Origin: Xanthobacter sp. YC-JY1
Lineage (GTDB): Bacteria > Pseudomonadota > Alphaproteobacteria > Rhizobiales > Xanthobacteraceae
Assembly (NCBI RefSeq): GCF_021730305.1
Contig: NZ_CP032674.1
Span: 729,001 to 793,000, forward strand
DNA: 64,000 bases
Direction: 5' to 3'
Made by a program: the position numbers and the translations under genes. Each line of letters opens with the position of its first letter. The first letter of the stretch is position 1. Below are positions 59,507 through 64,000 of the stretch, one piece after another. The notes beneath the pieces were generated by a model. The model worked only from the letters and a program-made list of their open reading frames with translations, was not told the DNA's origin and did no database searches.

Positions 59507-59840
59507 CCCCCTCATCCGTCACGCGGCTGCGCCGCGCGCCACCTTCTCCCGCGAGGGGAGAAGGGAGAAGCCTGCCAGTCGCTTCAGTATCTTAACGTGG
59601 GAGCCGGCCCAGCTCCCCTCTCCCCTCGCGGGAGAGGGGCTGGGGGTGAGGGGGTTCTCTCCGCAGCCGCGATGGCCGGGCGGACGCCCGCCCCCTCATC
59701 CGTCACACGGCTGCGCCGCGTGCCACCTTCTCCCGGGAGGGGAGAAGGAAGAAGTCTGCCAATCTCTTCAGTATCTTGACGTGGGAGCCGGCCCAGCTCC
59801 CCTCTCCCCTCGCGGGAGAGGGGCTGGGGGTGAGGGGGCT
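59507..59840. repeat. Imperfect tandem duplication (184-base period) of a palindrome-rich repeat
   Basis: Two copies run from about 59507-59652 and 59691-59840. Each contains ccccctcatccgtcac, a palindrome gcgg-ctgcgcc-gcg type stem, ccaccttctccc(g)gaggggagaagg, a spacer cagtatcttAACGTGGGAG and cccctctcccctcgcgggag followed by ggggctgggggtgaggg. This element type is widespread in alphaproteobacterial genomes between genes. The copies differ by about 12 scattered bases. Each contains several strong hairpins that would end transcription from gltS. Confidence 0.85.
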
Positions 59841-60079
59841 TTCTCCGCAGCTGCCCACCCTATCCCCGCGTCATGCCCAGCCTCGTGCCGCTGCCCGGTG
59901 AGGTGGTCCCGGCCCGGTCATGACCGCGCGGCGAGAGGGGCCGGCCGCCAAAAGACCTTCTCTTCAGCAAACCTCCCTCGAAGCCCCTGCGTCACCGGCC
60001 GATCCGCCCACCATCGAGGCATTCCAATGTCGGGTGCCCCCTGTTGTCTTCCATGAAACCTTGATGTCCAATGTTCATG

Positions 60080-60095
60080 CGATGCATTTGCATCG
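60080..60095. promoter_or_regulatory. Perfect inverted repeat upstream of flavodoxin (candidate operator)
   Basis: CGATGCA (60080-60086) and TGCATCG (60089-60095) are separated by TT. It lies about 90 bases before the flavodoxin start in an AT-richer patch. Flavodoxins are often repressed by iron-dependent regulators (Fur or Irr); this site resembles neither consensus exactly, so the regulator is open. Confidence 0.5.
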
Positions 60096-60185
60096 TCGAT
60101 GACTGTTTTTGGAGATGCCCGGAGGCTCGCATCATTGGCGAAGTCTGCGGCGTGATTTTGAATCATTCCATAAAGAGACGAGGAC

Positions 60186-60668
60186 ATGATCGTTAACGTG
60201 ATCTTCGGCTCCGACGGCGGAGCCACCAAGGGCGTTGCGTCCCGGATTTCCAAGAAGTGCCAGGGCCGTGCGGTGGACATCAAGACGGCGAGCCCGGCCG
60301 ACTTCGAGAATTGCGAACTGCTCATCCTCGGCTCGCCCACCTATGGCGACGGAACGCTCCAGACCGATTGGGAGGAGCATATCGACAAGCTCCGCGGTGC
60401 CCGGCTGAAGGGCAAGAAGGTGGCCCTGTTCGGCACCGGCGACCAGGAGAGCTATCCCGGCTCCTTCGTGGACGCCATGGGCATCCTCTATGACGAGGTG
60501 ACGGCGCTGGAGGCGGTGGTGGTCGGCTTCACCGACACCAAGGGCTACGACTATCTCAATTCGACCGCCGAGCGCGACGGCAAGTTCGTCGGCCTCGCCC
60601 TCGACCAGGACACCCAGTCCGGTCTCACCGACAAGCGAGTGACCGCATGGCTCAGCACCATTCTCTAG
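60186..60668 (+). CDS. Flavodoxin (long-chain, NifF/FldA-like)
   Basis: The 160-residue FMN electron carrier has the phosphate loop VIFGSDGGATKGVA (residues about 5-18, with Asp-Gly-Gly in place of the usual T-x-T), the 50s loop GSPTYGDGTLQTDWEEH and the 90s loop GTGDQESYPGSFVDAMGILYD. The C-terminal VGLALDQDTQSGLTDKRVTAWL is typical of long-chain members. It can replace ferredoxin when iron is short. It overlaps the next gene by 22 bases. The partner enzyme is unknown; no nif genes are present. Confidence 0.92.
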   Translation: MIVNVIFGSDGGATKGVASRISKKCQGRAVDIKTASPADFENCELLILGSPTYGDGTLQTDWEEHIDKLRGARLKGKKVALFGTGDQESYPGSFVDAMGILYDEVTALEAVVVGFTDTKGYDYLNSTAERDGKFVGLALDQDTQSGLTDKRVTAWLSTIL

Positions 60669-61105
60669 AAGCCGTCTGCGATCCGCCGCAGGAGGCGGAG
60701 GCCGACTGGCCGCCCGCGCTGGTGCGCCTTGCGGTGCCGAAGGAGGCAGGCGCCATGCAGCGCCTGTTTCACCATCATCTCTACGAGCTGGGGCGGGGCG
60801 TGCGGCCGCTGTTCCTGATGACGCTGGCGACGCGGGAGCTGCCGCCGCTTCTGGCGCGGCTGGAGCGGGCGGGCATCGACCATTTCGTGCAGCAGGTGAG
60901 CCCGGCCAAGGCCAACCTCTTCTTCGGCCGCGACGCCTTCGTCGCGGTGGCGCGGGCGTTCGTCACCCGGCCGCTCAACGCCCTGACGGCAGAAGAGGAC
61001 TTCATGCTGGGGACCATGCTCGGCTACGACCGCGAGCAGCAGTGCCGCCGCTACCTCACGCGCTCCGGCCGCGGGCTCGACCGGCCGGCGCTGGCGGCGG
61101 AATAA
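60647..61105 (+). CDS. DUF2023 family protein, flavodoxin partner
   Basis: The 152-residue cytosolic protein has MQRLFHHHLYELGRGVRPLFLMTLA, a middle segment ERAGIDHFVQQVSPAKANLFFGR and a C-terminal NALTAEEDFMLGTMLGYDREQQCRRYL. These blocks match DUF2023, known mainly next to flavodoxin genes in epsilonproteobacteria and others. It has a His-rich start (FHHHLYEL) and one Cys. The 22-base overlap with flavodoxin (ATG 60647) shows close coupling. Function is unknown; it may bind or mature the flavodoxin. The family assignment is from memory of motifs. Confidence 0.78.
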   Translation: MAQHHSLEAVCDPPQEAEADWPPALVRLAVPKEAGAMQRLFHHHLYELGRGVRPLFLMTLATRELPPLLARLERAGIDHFVQQVSPAKANLFFGRDAFVAVARAFVTRPLNALTAEEDFMLGTMLGYDREQQCRRYLTRSGRGLDRPALAAE

Positions 61106-61132
61106 GCTTCGACCGGTCTTCCGGCGAGAAGT

Positions 61133-61492
61133 TCAGACCGCACCCTCGGCATGGCGGGTCGCCAGCGGCAGGGAGGCGGTGGCGAGGAAGGAGCGGTAGC
61201 GCCGCCGGGCATCCATGGCGGTGCCGTTGTCGGAGATGGCGGCTTCCTGCAACTCCGCCAGCGCCCAGGGCGCCGGCTCCACCGGCACGGCGACGATGGC
61301 CGGCGCGGCGCGGGAGGTGATCTCGATCACGTCGTGGGGGGTGAGGGCCTGGAGGGCATGGGCGGCAAGCTGGCGCTGGTAGGCCCGCCGCTCGGGGGAC
61401 AGCTCCTCCCACGGCTCCAGCAGCGGATAACGCTGCTGCGAATAGGCGTGCATCGCCCGCGCCATCCGCTCCACCATGTCCGTCGAGACCAT
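61133..61492 (-). CDS. Unknown small protein
   Basis: The 119-residue soluble protein starts MVSTDMVERMARAMHAYSQQRYPLLEPWEELSPERRAYQRQLAAHAL. This resembles small phage- or regulator-linked proteins found across Hyphomicrobiales (pattern AxAMYxxxPxWxxLSxxxRxxY) but no name can be given. ATG 61492 is used; an upstream frame extends to 61573. It stands alone, convergent with the DUF2023 gene and divergent from transaldolase. Confidence 0.7.
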   Translation of the reverse strand: MVSTDMVERMARAMHAYSQQRYPLLEPWEELSPERRAYQRQLAAHALQALTPHDVIEITSRAAPAIVAVPVEPAPWALAELQEAAISDNGTAMDARRRYRSFLATASLPLATRHAEGAV

Positions 61493-61784
61493 GCCCGCCC
61501 CTCGATGCCCTGACCCTCTGGGTGCGACGGTATCAAGGTGCGCAACCTGGGCGCATCGCCGTCCTTCCGTCACAGCGAGGATGACCCGGCGGTTCTTTCA
61601 CGGAGGTTGCTGCCGGTCCGGCTGGCACCGGCGCATTCGATACATGGTGAACGCCCCCTTAACGCTACCGATACCCCTCCCGGCAACCTCGGGTGACACC
61701 CGGTTCGAATTGTGATTCCGGGCGGTGTCCAATTTGCCGCAAACGGCCTATAGGATGGCCGAAATCGTCAAGGGAGCCGAAGAG

Positions 61785-62534
61785 ATGTCCGTGAAGCTGA
61801 GCGACCTGAAGGTGAAGCTGTTCACCGACGGCGCCGACAAGGCGCAGATCGTGGAAATGGCGAAGCAGCCCCACATCGCCGGCTTCACCACCAACCCCTC
61901 TCTGCTGCGCAAAGCCGGCGTAACCGATTATGAATCCTACGCCCGCGACCTCGTGGCGGCGGTGCCGGACCGGCATATCTCGTTCGAGGTCTTCTCCGAC
62001 GACATCCCCGAAATCCGCGCCCAGGCCCGCGTCATCGCCACCTGGGGCGAGCATGTGCATGTGAAGCTCCCGGTCTCCACGACCCGCGGCGAAACCTTGT
62101 ACGAGCTGGTGCGGGACCTCGTGCAGGACGGCGTGAAGGTGAACCTCACCGCCATCTTCGACGTGCCCCAGGTGGACGAGGGCGTGAAGGCCCTGGCCGG
62201 CGGCGCCCCTTCCATCATCTCGGTTTTCGCCGGCCGGTTGGCCGATCTCGGCATCGACTACAAGCCGGCGATCTCCCGCGCCGTCGAGCTGTCCCGCGCC
62301 ACCCCGAACGTCGAAGTCATCTGGGCGTCCACCCGCGAGGTGTGGAACGTGATCGAGGCGGACGAGATGGGCTGCCACATCATCACCGCCCCCGCCGACG
62401 TGCTGAAGAAGCTGCCGGCGCTGGGTTCGCGCACCGCCGCCGAACTCTCCCTGGACGCGGTGAAGGCCTTCCGTACCGACGCCCTGGCCGCCGGCCTGAC
62501 CCTTGACCTCAAGGGCCGCGCCGCCGCCGAGTGA
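61785..62534 (+). CDS. Transaldolase family protein (TAL/FSA type)
   Basis: The 249-residue enzyme has LFTDGADKAQIVEMAKQPHIAGFTTNPSLLRKAG, the catalytic-Lys strand HVHVKLPV (Lys 94), VNLTAIFDVPQV and IISVFAGRLADLGIDY. It transfers dihydroxyacetone units in the pentose phosphate pathway, or cleaves fructose-6-phosphate if FSA-like. The start is ATG 61785, preceded by GGGAG; an earlier ATG at 61755 is possible. Length fits the short subfamily (about 220-250). It stands alone. Confidence 0.9.
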   Translation: MSVKLSDLKVKLFTDGADKAQIVEMAKQPHIAGFTTNPSLLRKAGVTDYESYARDLVAAVPDRHISFEVFSDDIPEIRAQARVIATWGEHVHVKLPVSTTRGETLYELVRDLVQDGVKVNLTAIFDVPQVDEGVKALAGGAPSIISVFAGRLADLGIDYKPAISRAVELSRATPNVEVIWASTREVWNVIEADEMGCHIITAPADVLKKLPALGSRTAAELSLDAVKAFRTDALAAGLTLDLKGRAAAE

Positions 62535-62680
62535 CCCTTATGTCCGCCTGATTACGAACAGGGCACGCCGCGGCATTGCGCAGCGGCGGCGCGCTGTTAC
62601 ACTGTCCGCAAGGCGCAGCCGGCCGCGGAGCTTCGCGGCGGCCTGAGCGCACGGGACCGCCTTGCGGCGAGGGACAGGAC

Positions 62681-63901
62681 ATGAGGGACGAGACGCACGG
62701 GCCCGGCGGGGGTCCGGAGCAGTCTTGCCGTAGCGGAACCGCTGCCGAGGCAACGGTTTCTCCGTTGCGTGCGGGGACGGGCGATGGTCCCAAGGACCAG
62801 CCTCCTGCCGCCCAGCCTTGCGCCACGTCCGCTCTCCCTCAGGATCGCCGGGCGGAGTCGCGATCGGCGAGCCCGCACGGCATCTATGCTGCCATCGACC
62901 TTGGCACCAACAATTGCCGCCTGCTGATCGCCCGCCCGACCGCCCGGAGCTTCCGGGTGGTGGATGCCTTCTCGCGCATCGTGCGCCTCGGCGAGGGGCT
63001 CGGCGCCTCCGGCCGACTGTGCGACGGCGCTATGGAACGGGCGCTGGGTGCGCTGGAAATCTGCGCCACCAAGATGGAACTGCGCGGTGTCACCCGCGCC
63101 CGCATGGTGGCGACCGAGGCCTGCCGCTCGGCCGTCAACGGGGAGGATTTCTGTTCTCAGGTCGAGGCCCGCACCGGCCTGACGCTGGAGGTGGTGGACC
63201 GCCGAACCGAGGCGGGACTTGCCGCCACGGGCTGCGCGCCACTGGTCGACCCTTCCTGCGAGGGGGCGGTGCTTTTCGACATTGGCGGCGGTTCGACCGA
63301 GGTGGTCTGGCTCGGCCGCCGCTCGGCCGGAGATGATGGCCCGCCACGTGCCCGCATCCGCTCCTGGGTCTCGCTGCCGGTGGGCGTCGTCTCCCTGTCC
63401 GAGCGCCACGGCGGCGTGAAGGTGTCGCCGGACGTGTTCCACACCATGGTGGACGAGGTCTGCGCCATGCTCGACGGCGTGCGCCAGAGCTGGGGCGTGC
63501 GCGCCCCCGCCCGGCTGCACTTGCTCGGTACGTCGGGCACCGTGACGACCGTCGCCGGCATTCATCTCGGCCTCGACCGCTATGATCGTGCCCGTGTCGA
63601 CGGGGCCTGGCTCGGCGCCAGCCACATCGAGCAGGTGGTGGATCGGCTGATGACAATGAGCTTCGAGGAGCGCGTCGCCAATCCCTGCATCGGCGCCCAG
63701 CGTGCGGATCTTGTGCTCGCGGGCTGCGCCATCATGGAGGCGGTTCGCCGTATTTTTCCCGCCGACCGGCTCCGGGTGGCCGATCGCGGGCTGAGGGAGG
63801 GAATGCTGGTGCAGATGATGCGGGCGGACGGCGTGTGGCGGAACGGCCGCGCGGCCGACGGCTACAACGCGACCCCGCCAAACGGAAGCCGTCCAGCGTG
63901 A
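62681..63901 (+). CDS. ppx: Ppx/GppA family exopolyphosphatase
   Basis: The 406-residue protein has the ASKHA ATPase phosphate loops YAAIDLGTNNCRLLIA and ILFDIGGGSTEVVWL-type segment (AVLFDIGGGSTEVVWLG), with TEACRSAVNGEDF and a C-terminal GCAIMEAVRRIFPADRLRVADRGLREGMLV. It hydrolyses polyphosphate or pppGpp. The first 65 residues are low-complexity and not part of the fold. ATG 62681 has GGGACAGGAC upstream. Its TGA overlaps the rlmE start as GTGA. Confidence 0.92.
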   Translation: MRDETHGPGGGPEQSCRSGTAAEATVSPLRAGTGDGPKDQPPAAQPCATSALPQDRRAESRSASPHGIYAAIDLGTNNCRLLIARPTARSFRVVDAFSRIVRLGEGLGASGRLCDGAMERALGALEICATKMELRGVTRARMVATEACRSAVNGEDFCSQVEARTGLTLEVVDRRTEAGLAATGCAPLVDPSCEGAVLFDIGGGSTEVVWLGRRSAGDDGPPRARIRSWVSLPVGVVSLSERHGGVKVSPDVFHTMVDEVCAMLDGVRQSWGVRAPARLHLLGTSGTVTTVAGIHLGLDRYDRARVDGAWLGASHIEQVVDRLMTMSFEERVANPCIGAQRADLVLAGCAIMEAVRRIFPADRLRVADRGLREGMLVQMMRADGVWRNGRAADGYNATPPNGSRPA

Positions 63902-64000
63902 CCACACCGCCCCGTGGGCCGGACGGCCGCCCGCTGAAAGTGCGCGTGAAGACCTCGCGCGGCCGCACCACCTCCCAGCAGAAATGGCTCCAGCGCCAGC
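63898..64000 (+). CDS. rlmE: 23S rRNA 2'-O-methyltransferase RlmE (FtsJ), N-terminal fragment
   Basis: The start GTG 63898 overlaps the ppx stop by four bases. The first 34 residues (VTTPPRGPDGRPLKVRVKTS, then RGRTTSQQKWLQRQ) match the N terminus of alphaproteobacterial RlmE, which methylates U2552 of 23S rRNA. The gene continues outside the window. The ppx-rlmE order is common in Hyphomicrobiales. Confidence 0.85.
   Translation, partial: MTTPPRGPDGRPLKVRVKTSRGRTTSQQKWLQRQ

Larger units (their letters stand above)
59464..60185. other. Long intergenic region between gltS and flavodoxin
   Basis: The region is 722 bases. The first half is the duplicated palindromic repeat. From 59860 to about 60050 is unremarkable GC-rich DNA with no supported gene, though some short frames stay open. 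From about 60050 it is less GC-rich and contains a 16-base inverted repeat at 60080-60095, then the flavodoxin leader (cataaagagacgaggac). Confidence 0.6.

Noticed and set aside
59860-60180. Short open frames between the repeats and flavodoxin on both strands
   Set aside because: No ribosome sites in suitable places, no recognisable protein pattern, and one covers the flavodoxin leader antisense.

Overview
The window is chromosomal DNA of a GC-rich alphaproteobacterium. Family content and gene order point to the order Hyphomicrobiales (Rhizobiales), perhaps Xanthobacteraceae such as Xanthobacter, Azorhizobium or Ancylobacter. This rests on trxB followed by an lsrB/vtlR-type LysR gene and a probable AbcR small RNA, ppx followed by rlmE, three DUF992 genes, a DUF930 gene, and long CarB and UvrB forms. 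The genus is an inference. No phage, transposase, integrase, CRISPR array or rRNA operon was seen.

Layout. 1-17.6 kb is mixed housekeeping and secreted proteins: RNase T2 pair, PLP decarboxylase, MsrP, three tandem DUF992 proteins, aspartate aminotransferase, GST, soluble PQQ-type sugar dehydrogenase, 8-oxoguanine deaminase-like amidohydrolase, a less GC-rich lipoprotein gene, uvrB and DUF930. 17.8-31.6 kb holds a DUF2478 protein, an MFS transporter, small secreted proteins, GtrA, carB, greA, an Lrp regulator, trxB, lsrB, the sRNA and a peptidoglycan-binding protein. 32.9-47.9 kb is a selenium and formate island. 48-60 kb carries a kinase-like protein, an alcohol dehydrogenase, a GMC oxidoreductase cluster with sugar porters and a DegT aminotransferase, gltS and repeats. 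60-64 kb has flavodoxin with a DUF2023 partner, transaldolase, ppx and the start of rlmE.

The selenium island is the most coherent system. On the minus strand, fdhG (with an in-frame UGA for selenocysteine and a SECIS hairpin just after it), fdhH, fdhI, fdhE, selA, a Sel1-repeat gene, selB and two unknown genes run as one close-packed unit. The selenocysteine tRNA gene (selC) lies inside the 3' part of the selB reading frame on the same strand. selD lies divergently, behind a TlpA-like thioredoxin gene and a Tat-exported transglutaminase-like gene. Together these supply activated selenium (SelD), charge Sec-tRNA (SelA, SelC), deliver it at UGA (SelB, SECIS) and build a membrane-bound formate dehydrogenase (FdhGHI, FdhE). 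SerS for initial tRNA charging, FdhD and molybdenum cofactor genes are not in the window.

Two-armed palindromic intergenic repeats follow several genes. A second repeat type is duplicated head to tail after gltS. Many genes overlap their neighbours by 4 bases (ATGA or GTGA), which helped fix starts.
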